This document shows, in pieces, positions 14,639-20,347 of a stretch of DNA of 20,347 nt (within the stretch, counting starts at the first letter, position 1; each line of letters starts with the position of its first letter). The notes below the pieces were generated by a model that saw nothing but the letters and a program-made list of their open reading frames with translations, had not been told where the DNA came from and did not search any database. The translations under genes and the position numbers were made by a program. The stretch covers positions 1 through 20,347 of the forward strand of contig DATGQT010000091.1 of assembly GCA_035304085.1 (NCBI GenBank), read 5' to 3'. Origin of the DNA: DATGQT01 sp035304085. GTDB taxonomy: Bacteria > Bacteroidota > Rhodothermia > Rhodothermales > Rubricoccaceae.

Positions 14639-15041
14639 GCGCGGGGGGGCGGGGACGGCTACACCTGCGCCCTCGACGCACGGCGCGTGGGGATCGCGGA
14701 GCGGCCGGCGTCGGCGGCGGTGGGCGTGAAAACGGGGGTGTAGCGAACGGGGGCGATGCGGTCCGTCGTGCGGCAGCAGGGAGGGAGCGCTCCGGCGGCG
14801 TCACCCGCAGCGATGCTGGGGCCGGAAGCGGGGGCAGAAACTAAGGCCGCCCCGGGGGGGCTGCAAGGGCACAAACCCGGTGGCGAGGCGTCGGCGAAAC
14901 GCGCCCCGCCTGTCCTGCGGGGGGTGCCTGACGGGGGATCCCCGGCCGGGGCTGCCGGGGCCGCCCCGCTGGCACGGGCCGGCCCCCCTGGCGTAGCCTC
15001 CATCATCCTGCGTAGTCTTTCGAGCCACCACGCCCACCCCG
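14639..15041. other. Divergent intergenic region between sprA and the SnoaL-like gene
   Basis: 403 bp with no believable gene; the open frames here are low-complexity Ala/Gly/Pro/Arg translations. It holds a small stem CCCCGC/GCGGGG (14904-14909 with 14917-14922) and three perfect palindromes, GGGGATCCCC (14934-14943), CCCCGGCCGGGG (14940-14951) and GGGCCGGCCC (14976-14985). A weak promoter candidate for the plus-strand gene is TGGCGT (14989-14994), 18-bp spacer, TAGTCT (15013-15018), ending 23 nt before the ATG. No clear sprA promoter is seen, and no known riboswitch or small RNA is recognised. Confidence 0.6.
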
Positions 15042-15569
15042 ATGCCCTACCTCGTTACCTCCGGCCTCCGCGCGGGCCTCCTCGCCGCCTCCGTCCTCCT
15101 CGCCGCCGCGTGCGCCAGCGCGCAGAACGGCGCCCCCGTCAACGCGCCCCCCGGCTCGTACCCGCCGCCGCTGCCGCCGGCCGTCCCCGGCGCCGCCGAG
15201 ATCGAGGCGGCCGTCCGCGCCGTCCTCGACGCGCAGGTGGACGCCTGGAATCGCGGCGACATCCGGGGGTTCATGGGCGGGTACGCCCGCCACGACTCCC
15301 TCGTGTTCATCTCCGGCGGGACGCTCCGCCGGGGCTGGCAGGAGAACCTCTACGCCTACATGCGGAACTACCCGGACCAGGCGGCGATGGGGACGCTCTC
15401 GTTCGAGGACGTCGACGTCCGCCCGCTCACGCCGGAGTACGCCCTCGCCTACGGCATCTGGCGCCTCCGCCGCGCCGAGGACGAGCCGATGGGCCTGTTC
15501 TCCCTCCTCTTCCGCAACACCGACGACGGCTGGAAGATCATCCACGACCACACGTCGGCGGCGCCTTGA
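15042..15569 (+). CDS. Exported NTF2/SnoaL-like (DUF4440-type) domain protein
   Basis: 175 residues. The N-terminus is an export signal (about 7-24) ending 'LLAAACASAQ'; Cys24 makes a lipoprotein possible, but the -3 residue is Ala rather than Leu/Val/Ile, so signal peptidase I cleavage after ASA or ACA is equally plausible. A Pro-rich linker (31-49) leads to an NTF2-like fold at about 52-172: 'EIEAAVRAVLDAQVDAWNRGDIRGFMGGYA' helices, 'DSLVFISGGTLRRGW', 'FEDVDVRPLTPEYALAYGIWRL' and the closing 'FRNTDDGWKIIHDHTS', typical of DUF4440/SnoaL_3 proteins. Members are small-molecule binders or isomerase-like; many have unknown function. ATG 15042 is preceded by CACCCCG with no Shine-Dalgarno. The SDR gene follows across a repeat element. 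Confidence 0.88.
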   Translation: MPYLVTSGLRAGLLAASVLLAAACASAQNGAPVNAPPGSYPPPLPPAVPGAAEIEAAVRAVLDAQVDAWNRGDIRGFMGGYARHDSLVFISGGTLRRGWQENLYAYMRNYPDQAAMGTLSFEDVDVRPLTPEYALAYGIWRLRRAEDEPMGLFSLLFRNTDDGWKIIHDHTSAAP

Positions 15570-15653
15570 AGCGGGTTGAAGTGAGAAGTAGGAAGTGAGA
15601 AGTTAGAAGGGGGCCCGGTCCCCAGCGTTCTCCCTTCCCACTTTCTGCTTCCC
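15570..15653. repeat. Intergenic repeat element, purine arm facing pyrimidine arm
   Basis: The left arm has two 14-bp tandem units, GAAGTGAGAAGTAG (15578-15591) and GAAGTGAGAAGTTA (15592-15605), plus GAAG. A GGGGGCCCGGTCCCC core (15609-15623) follows, and the right arm is a pyrimidine run of TTCTCCCTTCCC-ACTTTC-type words (15628-15653). Over 17 bases the reverse complement of the right arm matches the left arm at 14. It fills the gap from the stop codon at 15569 to ATG 15654 exactly, so it replaces any ribosome binding site for the SDR gene. Confidence 0.75.
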
Positions 15654-16307
15654 ATGACCGTCCTCGTCACCGGCGCCGGCGGGCGCCTCGGCCCGTTCGT
15701 CGTCGCCCGCCTCCTCGACGCCGGCGCCCGCGTCGTCGCCCTCGACGCCGTGCGGCCGGAGGGGCTGCCCGCGGGGGTGACCGCGCTCGCGGCCGACCTG
15801 ACCGACGAGGCGGCCGTGGAGGGGGCCTTCGACGCAGCGGAGCGAGAGGCCCGGGCGCCGGACGCGCTCGTCCACGTCGTCGGGACGTGGGCCGGGGCGC
15901 CGTTCGCCGAGACCACGCTGGCCGACTGGCGGCGGGTGATGGACGTCAACCTCACGACGCTCTTCCTCTGCTTCCGCGAGGCCGCCCGGCGGATGCAGGC
16001 GCGGCCGGACGGGGGGCGCCTCGTCGCCGTCGCCTCCCGGCAGGGGGCCGACCGGGGCGTGGCCGAGCAGGCCGCCTACTCGGCGGCGAAGGCGGGCGTC
16101 GTCCGCCTCGTCGAGGCCGTCGCGGCCGAGTACGGCGGGCGCATCACCGCCGCTGCCATCGCTCCCTCGACGATCCTCTTCGGCGGCGAGGGCGCCGGCG
16201 CGAAGGGCGTCGCCGCCGAGGCCGTGGCCGACCTCTGCGTCTACCTCTGCCGCGAGGGCGGCGCCGTCCACAACGGCACCGTGCTCCGGGCCTACGGGAC
16301 GGGCTGA
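15654..16307 (+). CDS. Short-chain dehydrogenase/reductase (SDR, Rossmann fold)
   Basis: 217 residues. The nucleotide-binding motif 'TGAGGRLG' is at 6-13, an adenine-pocket Asp at 49 ('AADLT'), then 'DVNLTTLFLC' with the tetrad Asn99, Ser128 in 'VAVASRQG', and 'YSAAK' giving Tyr142 and Lys146. The active-site tetrad is complete, so it should be an active NAD(P)-dependent oxidoreductase. The usual NNAG motif is altered to 'HVVG' (74-77), and the product is shorter than typical 245-255-residue SDRs, with a short substrate-binding loop after 'IAPSTILFGGEG'. The substrate cannot be told. It is probably co-transcribed with the NTF2-like gene upstream. It ends 7 bp from the convergent neighbour. 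Confidence 0.92.
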   Translation: MTVLVTGAGGRLGPFVVARLLDAGARVVALDAVRPEGLPAGVTALAADLTDEAAVEGAFDAAEREARAPDALVHVVGTWAGAPFAETTLADWRRVMDVNLTTLFLCFREAARRMQARPDGGRLVAVASRQGADRGVAEQAAYSAAKAGVVRLVEAVAAEYGGRITAAAIAPSTILFGGEGAGAKGVAAEAVADLCVYLCREGGAVHNGTVLRAYGTG

Positions 16308-16313
16308 GAGCCC
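16301..16313. other. Small hairpin at the convergent gene junction
   Basis: GGGCT (16301-16305), loop GAG, AGCCC (16309-16313). It covers the SDR stop codon and almost all of the 7-bp gap to the stop codon of the convergent dehydrogenase gene. With 5 bp and no T-tract it is at most a weak end signal; it is listed because nothing else lies between the two genes. Confidence 0.3.
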
Positions 16314-16314
16314 C

Positions 16315-17475
16315 TCACGCCTCGACGGCTTCGAGGGTCTCCCACCGCTCCGAGATCGTGATGCCGCGCGCGGCGAGGGCGTCGAAGAACGGGTCGAACG
16401 GGACGATCTGCTCGGGCGGGGCCACGCCGCCGCCGGGCACCTGCCGGGAGGCCAGCAGCACGGCCACGGCCGCCGCCGGGAACGCCGTGCACCGCTGCAT
16501 CGCCGAGAGCCCCGTCGCCTCGTCGAACCGGTCCACGAGCTCGTAGACGAGCCGGCGCGCCTCGCCGTCGACCTCCCCCTCGGCCTCGACGCGCACGAGC
16601 ACGGCGTCTTTGTAGGCGCCGCCGAGGCGCTGGCGGAGCCGGCGCACGAGGACGTCGCGGTACGTGAGGTGCGTCCGCACGTCGAGCGACTGCCGGTCGG
16701 CCAGGCCGAGGTCGAGGAGGAACCGCCACCGCGCCGCGTGGCCGGGGTAGCGGAGGGTCTTGACGTCGAGGCGGTCGAGGCGGCCCTGGAGCGCGCGGGC
16801 GAGGGTGGGCAGGCCGCCGGCGGCGTAGAACGCCTCGAGCGCCCCGAACTCGTCCACGTGCACCGTCTCCACGCCCGAGAGCGGCGGCACGTGCTCGATC
16901 TGCCCGTCGCGGAGGACGGCCACCGGCTGCGTGTAGTCCTCGATGAGCTTCTCGGCGGAGTGGGCGAGGCGGTAGTCGAACGGCCCCGTCGGCTCGGTCG
17001 GGAGGTCGCCCCCGCGGATGCGCGCGGCGACGGGGCGGTCGAAGTGCTCCAGCGCCCGCATGCAGAGGACGTTGGCGAGGCCGGGGGCGAGCCCGCAGTT
17101 GGGGACGATCCAGCGCTGGCGCGTCTCGGCCTGGTCGGCCAGCGCGTCGAGCTGCTCGGCCACGGGCTCGGGGTCGCCGAGGTCGACGAAGTGGGCGCCG
17201 AGGTCGAGCGCGAGGGCGGCCAGCCGCGCGTTGTGGTCCGGCCCCACGCACGAGACGACGACGGCGCTCCCGGCCAGGATCGGCTCGAGCGACTGCACGT
17301 CGCGGGCGTCGGCCTCGTAGGTGCGGACGTTCGGGGCGTCGAGCCACGCGCGGAAGGCGCGGAGGACGCCCGGGCGCGCCTCGCACACCTGCACGCGCTG
17401 GACCTCCTCGCGGTGGCAGAGGTCGTAGGCCACCGCCGAGCCCATGGCGCCGGCGCCGAGGACGGTGATCTTCAT
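16315..17475 (-). CDS. Saccharopine dehydrogenase-family protein (lysine 6-dehydrogenase-like)
   Basis: 386 residues. The N-terminal Rossmann domain opens 'MKITVLGAGAMGSAVAYDL' with GxGxMG at 7-12 and continues with 'EADARD' and 'AVVVSCVGPDHN' (71-82). The family hallmark 'VPNCGLAPGLANV' lies at 124-136. The remainder is the catalytic/dimerisation domain ('HSAEKLIEDYTQPVAVLRDG', 'LSGVETVHVDEFGALEAFYAAGG', 'TLRYPGHAARWRFLLDLGL'). Length and motifs fit the group that includes L-lysine 6-dehydrogenase and related NAD(P)-dependent amino-acid dehydrogenases, not the larger fungal saccharopine reductases. Substrate is inferred only. ATG 17475 sits directly before the dinucleotide motif. A candidate -10, TAGCTT (17508-17503), ends 27 nt upstream, with a GCCGGATCCGGC palindrome where the -35 should be. 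Confidence 0.88.
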   Translation of the reverse strand: MKITVLGAGAMGSAVAYDLCHREEVQRVQVCEARPGVLRAFRAWLDAPNVRTYEADARDVQSLEPILAGSAVVVSCVGPDHNARLAALALDLGAHFVDLGDPEPVAEQLDALADQAETRQRWIVPNCGLAPGLANVLCMRALEHFDRPVAARIRGGDLPTEPTGPFDYRLAHSAEKLIEDYTQPVAVLRDGQIEHVPPLSGVETVHVDEFGALEAFYAAGGLPTLARALQGRLDRLDVKTLRYPGHAARWRFLLDLGLADRQSLDVRTHLTYRDVLVRRLRQRLGGAYKDAVLVRVEAEGEVDGEARRLVYELVDRFDEATGLSAMQRCTAFPAAAVAVLLASRQVPGGGVAPPEQIVPFDPFFDALAARGITISERWETLEAVEA

Positions 17476-17502
17476 GGCGGGGTGGGGGACGAGAACGCGG
17501 GG

Positions 17503-17534
17503 AAGCTACGGCCGGGCGCCGCGCCGGATCCGGC
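17503..17534 (-). promoter_or_regulatory. Candidate promoter with operator-like palindrome for the dehydrogenase gene
   Basis: On the minus strand a TAGCTT -10 (17508-17503) lies 27 nt before the ATG, the spacing seen at the clear promoters. Seventeen bp upstream, the -35 position falls in the perfect 12-bp palindrome GCCGGATCCGGC (17523-17534), which lacks a TTG. This could be a regulator-dependent promoter or a chance palindrome in GC-rich DNA. Confidence 0.3.
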
Positions 17535-17570
17535 ATCACCGCCGCTTTACCTCACGGGGACCCCGAGCGG

Positions 17571-19229
17571 TCACGCGAACGTCGCCCGCGCGCCGAGCCG
17601 CCGGGTCACGGCCACACTCGCCACCACGAGCGCCATGAGCAGCACGCCGTAGGCGGCGGCAGCGCCGAGGTCGTAGAGCCGCAGCTTCGCGAACAGCTCC
17701 ACCGAGATCGGCCGGTTGTCGTAGACGTAGAGCATGATGGACGAGACGAACTCGCCGAGCGCCGTCACGAACGTGAGCAGCGTCCCGGCCAGCACGCCGG
17801 GCAGGATCACCGGCAGCACCACGCGCCGGAGCGTCGTCCACAGCCGCGCGCCGAGGTCGGCCGAGGCCTCCGTCAGCCGGTCGTCGTACCCCTCCAGCGC
17901 CGCCTGCGCCGCGCGCACGACGAGGGGGACGTGGCGGACGAAGTAGGCCAGCGGCAGCAGCATCACCGTCCCCACCAGCACGCCCCCGCCCGCCAGCGGC
18001 GTGGGCTGGTCGAAGGCGACGATGAGGTTGAGGGCGATGACGGTGCCGGGGATGGCGAACGGCAGCAGCGCCAGCGCCCGGAGCAGCCCCCGCCCCGGCA
18101 CCCGCCCCTTCGCGATCACCAGCGCCGCCGCCACGCCGAAGACGAGGTTCGCCGCCGTCGAGACGGCCGCCATCCAGAGCGAGTTCACGATGGGCTCGAC
18201 CACGCTCGGGTCGCCCACCAGCGCGGCGTAGTGGGCGAGGGTGTAGGCCGAGGGCAGCACCTGCGTCGTCCAGCTCCCCTGCTCGACGAACGACAGCAGC
18301 ACGACGGTGGCGACGGGCAGCAGCACGAAGAGCAGGAACAGCCCCGCCAGCCCGCCGGCCACCGCGCGCCCCCACCCGCTCCGCACCGGCGCCCCCGCGC
18401 GCCCGGCGCCCTTCGAGGCCGTCCCGCGCCCGCGCGCCGCGCCCGGCCGCGCCTCGATGAGCACGAGGAACAGGAGGCAGATCGCCGTGAGGACGACCGA
18501 GACGGCGGCGGCGCGGTCGAGCGCGCCGTTCTGCTTGAACTGGAAGATCTGCGTCGTCAGGAACGGCTCGCCGCCGGCGAACAGCAGCGGCGCGGTGAAG
18601 CTCGCCATCGAGAGCATGAACACGAGGAGCGCCGCGCCGACGAGCGCCGGCCGCAGCAGCGGGAGGACCACCCGCCGGAACGTCGTCCAGCCCCCCGCGC
18701 CGAGGTCGGCCGAGGCCTCGACGAGCCCGCGGTCGAGGTCGGCCAGCGCGGCCGAGACGAAGAGGTAGAAGTAGACGTAGAAGCTGTAGACGTGGACGAC
18801 GAGGACGGCGCCGCGGCCCTCGAACGCGAACGGCACGGCGTCGAGGCCGAGGAGCGTCTGGAGGCCGCGCGGGAGGATGCCGCTCTCGCCGTAGAGGAAG
18901 AGGAAGGCGAGGACGCCCACGAGCGGCGGCAGCGCCAGCGGCAGCGCCGCCACGACGCCGAGCAGCCGCCCGCCCGGGAGCCGGTACCGCCACAGCGCCC
19001 ACGCCAGCGCCGTCCCCAGCATCCCCCCCAGCACCACCGTCCCCAGCGAGACGCCGACCGAGTTCAGCAGGCCCCGCACCCCCGCTGCACGCCCCCCGCC
19101 GAAGACGCCCCGGAGCACGTCGCCGTCGAGCCCGAGCAGGAACGTCCCGACGCTCGGCCAGACGACGTAGCCCAGCAGCACGAGGGCCACCGGGACGGCG
19201 AGGAGCAGCGAGGCGCGGCGGGTGAGCAA
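17571..19229 (-). CDS. Fused iron(III)-type ABC transporter permease (two MetI-like domains)
   Basis: 552 residues holding two copies of the binding-protein-dependent permease domain in one chain, as in the FbpB/SfuB/AfuB ferric-iron group. Each copy has the EAA loop that contacts the ATPase: 'EASADLGAGGWTTFRRVVLP' (171-190) and 'EASADLGARLWTTLRRVVLP' (454-473). About twelve hydrophobic segments are visible, for example 9-32, 59-80, 91-113, 141-162, 193-219, 243-259, 291-313, 353-373, 382-406, 417-430, 475-501 and 523-541. An Arg/Gly/Ala-rich linker (261-289) joins the halves. The start is TTG 19229; an in-frame TAA lies only four codons upstream, so no earlier start is possible. No ATPase or binding-protein gene is adjacent. 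Other anions or thiamine as substrate cannot be excluded. Confidence 0.92.
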   Translation of the reverse strand: MLTRRASLLLAVPVALVLLGYVVWPSVGTFLLGLDGDVLRGVFGGGRAAGVRGLLNSVGVSLGTVVLGGMLGTALAWALWRYRLPGGRLLGVVAALPLALPPLVGVLAFLFLYGESGILPRGLQTLLGLDAVPFAFEGRGAVLVVHVYSFYVYFYLFVSAALADLDRGLVEASADLGAGGWTTFRRVVLPLLRPALVGAALLVFMLSMASFTAPLLFAGGEPFLTTQIFQFKQNGALDRAAAVSVVLTAICLLFLVLIEARPGAARGRGTASKGAGRAGAPVRSGWGRAVAGGLAGLFLLFVLLPVATVVLLSFVEQGSWTTQVLPSAYTLAHYAALVGDPSVVEPIVNSLWMAAVSTAANLVFGVAAALVIAKGRVPGRGLLRALALLPFAIPGTVIALNLIVAFDQPTPLAGGGVLVGTVMLLPLAYFVRHVPLVVRAAQAALEGYDDRLTEASADLGARLWTTLRRVVLPVILPGVLAGTLLTFVTALGEFVSSIMLYVYDNRPISVELFAKLRLYDLGAAAAYGVLLMALVVASVAVTRRLGARATFA

Positions 19230-19235
19230 GGGGGA

Positions 19236-19308
19236 TGATTACGTGAGGTACGTGATTACGTGAGGAGGTGCGTGATCACGTATTCACGTAATCACGTAAT
19301 CAGCCTCA
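19236..19308. repeat. Intergenic repeat element, GTGATTACGTGA words with inverted right arm
   Basis: The left arm has TGATTACGTGAGG (19236-19248) and CGTGATTACGTGAGG (19251-19265). The right arm has TCACGTAATCACG (19284-19296), exactly complementary to 19251-19263 (15 bp if 19249-19250 with 19297-19298 are added), and TCACGTAATCA (19292-19302). A short CGTGATCACG palindrome (19271-19280) sits in the loop. The LOG-gene stop codon (19308-19306) falls in a further CTCACG word. The element spans from that stop to 7 bp before the permease start codon. Positions 19236-19265 match 4803-4832 at 29 of 30 bases. Confidence 0.9.
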
Positions 19309-19893
19309 CGTCTCCCGGCGCGAGATCCACTGCGGGATCTCGGGCGGGTGGTAGGCGCGGAAGCGGTCGAGCAGCGCCTCCGGCGTCTCGGCGACGACGA
19401 GGAGGGCGCGGTGCTCGGGGCGCAGGAGCCCCTCGGCCGCGGCGTGGTCGAGGTAGGCGACGAGGCCGTCGAAGAAGCCGGCCACGTTGAGGAGCCCGCA
19501 CGGCTTGTGGTGGATGCCGAGCTGCGCCCACGTCAGCGCCTCGGCGATCTCCTCGAGCGTCCCCAGCCCGCCCGGCAGCGCGACGAACGCGTCGGCGAGG
19601 TCGGCCATGAGCGCCTTCCGCTCGTGCATCGAACTGACGAGGAAGAGCTCGGTCAGGCCGGGGTGGGCCACCTCCTTGGCGGCGAGCCCGTGGGGGAGCA
19701 CGCCGAGCGCCTCGCCGCCGCCGTCGAGCACGGCGTCGGCCACGACGCCCATGAGGCCGACGCTGGCGCCGCCGTAGACGAGGCCGACGCCCTCCTCGGC
19801 CAGGAGTGCTCCCAGCGCGCGCGCCGCCGCGGCGTAGTCCGGCCGGTACCCGGCCTTCGAGCCGCAGTAGACGCAGAGCCTTCGGAGGGTCAT
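19306..19893 (-). CDS. LOG-family protein (TIGR00730 / lysine decarboxylase-like Rossmann fold)
   Basis: 195 residues. It opens 'LCVYCGSKAG', followed by 'GVGLVYGGASVGLMGVVADAVL' (35-56). The substrate signature 'SSMHERKALM' (87-96, with Arg92 and Lys93) and the phosphate-binding 'LPGGLGTLEEIAE' (106-118) are both intact. Proteins with these two motifs are nucleoside 5'-monophosphate phosphoribohydrolases that release free bases, including cytokinins, from N6-modified or plain AMP; despite old names they are not lysine decarboxylases. ATG 19893 begins four codons before the conserved strand. The gene sits between two repeat elements and is in line with recR upstream and the permease downstream. 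Confidence 0.93.
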   Translation of the reverse strand: MTLRRLCVYCGSKAGYRPDYAAAARALGALLAEEGVGLVYGGASVGLMGVVADAVLDGGGEALGVLPHGLAAKEVAHPGLTELFLVSSMHERKALMADLADAFVALPGGLGTLEEIAEALTWAQLGIHHKPCGLLNVAGFFDGLVAYLDHAAAEGLLRPEHRALLVVAETPEALLDRFRAYHPPEIPQWISRRET

Positions 19894-19988
19894 GGGGGGA
19901 AGAGGGAAGGGCCACTGGCCATTGGGGAGATCGGCACCAACTTACCCAGTGCCCGGTGGCCCTTGCAGTGGCCCTTGCCCATTTCCAC
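19894..19988. repeat. Intergenic repeat element between recR and the LOG gene
   Basis: The left side holds AAGGGCCACTG (19907-19917), the exact reverse complement of CAGTGGCCCTT (19966-19976); flanking GGG/CCC extends the pairing past a bulge. The right side has two tandem 12-bp units, GTGGCCCTTGCA (19956-19967) and GTGGCCCTTGCC (19968-19979). It runs from the recR stop codon to the LOG start codon. A GGGGGAAGAGGGAAGGG purine run on this strand directly abuts the LOG start, so the LOG mRNA leader ends in pyrimidines, with no Shine-Dalgarno. Confidence 0.8.
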
Positions 19989-20347
19989 CTACAGCCCCGA
20001 GCGGCCTTCGAGGGCGCGCGAGAGCGTGGCCTCGTCGGCGTACTCGAGGTCGCCGCCGATGGGGAGGCCGCGGGCGATCCGCGTCACCTTCACGCCCAGC
20101 GGCCCGAGGAGCTGGCCGACGTAGTACGCCGTCGTGTCGCCCTCGACGTTCGGGTTCATGGCGAGGATGACCTCGGCGACGGGCTCCTCGGGCGCCTCGT
20201 AGCCCTCGGGCGCCTCCGCCACGCCGTCGCCGCCGGCGGGGACCGGGCGCGGGGCCACGCGGGCGACGAGCTCGCGGATGCGGAGGTCGTCCGGCCCGAT
20301 CCCGTCGAGCGGCGAGATGGCGCCGCCGAGGACGTGGTAGAGCCCGC
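19989..20347 (-). CDS. recR: Recombination protein RecR, C-terminal part (5' end outside window)
   Basis: RecR forms a DNA clamp and, with RecF and RecO, loads RecA onto gapped DNA. Only the C-terminal 118 residues are present. The first visible block, 'GLYHVLGGAISPLDGIGPDDL', is the RecR signature, followed after a gap by the Toprim strand 'EVILAMNPNVEGDTTAYY' and 'RIARGLPIGGDLEYADEATLSRALEGR', the usual ending. Compared with E. coli RecR, about 23 Pro/Gly/Ala/Glu-rich residues (roughly 'APRPVPAGGDG..' to '..APEEP') are inserted just before the 'EVILA' strand. The zinc finger and helix-hairpin-helix parts lie beyond the right edge. Confidence 0.95.
   Translation of the reverse strand, partial: GLYHVLGGAISPLDGIGPDDLRIRELVARVAPRPVPAGGDGVAEAPEGYEAPEEPVAEVILAMNPNVEGDTTAYYVGQLLGPLGVKVTRIARGLPIGGDLEYADEATLSRALEGRSGL

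Noticed and set aside
14659..15006. Possible 115-residue gene on the minus strand, and a longer plus-strand frame (14756-15598), in the divergent gap
   Set aside because: Translations are low-complexity Ala/Gly/Pro/Arg with no recognisable motif. The plus-strand frame overlaps the real NTF2-like gene in the wrong frame.
14639..15041. Riboswitch or small RNA gene in the divergent gap
   Set aside because: No recognisable core of common riboswitches or of SRP/6S/tmRNA was found; the hairpins are short palindromes without a T-tract.

Overview
The window is very GC-rich, protein-dense bacterial DNA. It most likely comes from the Rhodothermota (Rhodothermia; a Rubricoccaceae-like marine genus is my best guess). 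The reasons are a full-length SprA (the outer-membrane translocon of the type IX secretion system, T9SS), a secreted protein with a T9SS type-A sorting domain, very high GC, and start codons without Shine-Dalgarno sequences. That combination fits the high-GC Bacteroidota-related Rhodothermia better than Flavobacteria or Bacteroidia. No rRNA, tRNA, CRISPR array, transposase, integrase or phage gene is visible.

Layout. 1-1477 (minus): tsaD, followed by the 5' part of an exported FG-GAP repeat protein that has its own promoter. 1607-3348 (plus): two exported proteins, one a T9SS cargo protein and one a small Gly/Tyr-rich protein, each with a recognisable promoter; a strong intrinsic terminator follows the second. 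3363-5246 (plus): a LytR_C-domain membrane protein, the ribosome silencing factor rsfS, a lipoprotein translationally coupled to rsfS, and a DUF423 membrane protein. 5323-14638 (minus): the 7.9-kb sprA, then lipB and a very acidic small protein of unknown function. 14639-15041: a 403-bp divergent gap with clustered GC palindromes. 15042-16307 (plus): an exported NTF2/SnoaL-like protein and an SDR oxidoreductase. 16315-20347 (minus): recR (partial), a LOG-family hydrolase, a fused iron-type ABC permease and a saccharopine-dehydrogenase-family enzyme.

Functional links are few. SprA is the export channel that the sorting-domain protein at 1666-2616 needs. rsfS, tsaD, lipB and recR are housekeeping genes for translation, tRNA modification, lipoylation and DNA repair.

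The most unusual signal lies between the genes. Five intergenic gaps (5247-5322, 6533-6703, 15570-15653, 19230-19305, 19894-19988), and part of a sixth (4800-4865), are filled almost exactly from stop codon to next start or stop by short-word repeats. A left arm of tandem 12-16-bp units faces a right arm that is roughly its reverse complement. Each locus has its own 'vocabulary', except that 4803-4832 and 19236-19265 share a 30-bp copy. The largest (6527-6704) is bounded by a perfect 11-bp terminal inverted repeat that includes the lipB start codon and reaches the sprA stop codon. All lie downstream of a gene end and none is in either divergent promoter gap. I consider this family the best candidate for an undescribed system here.
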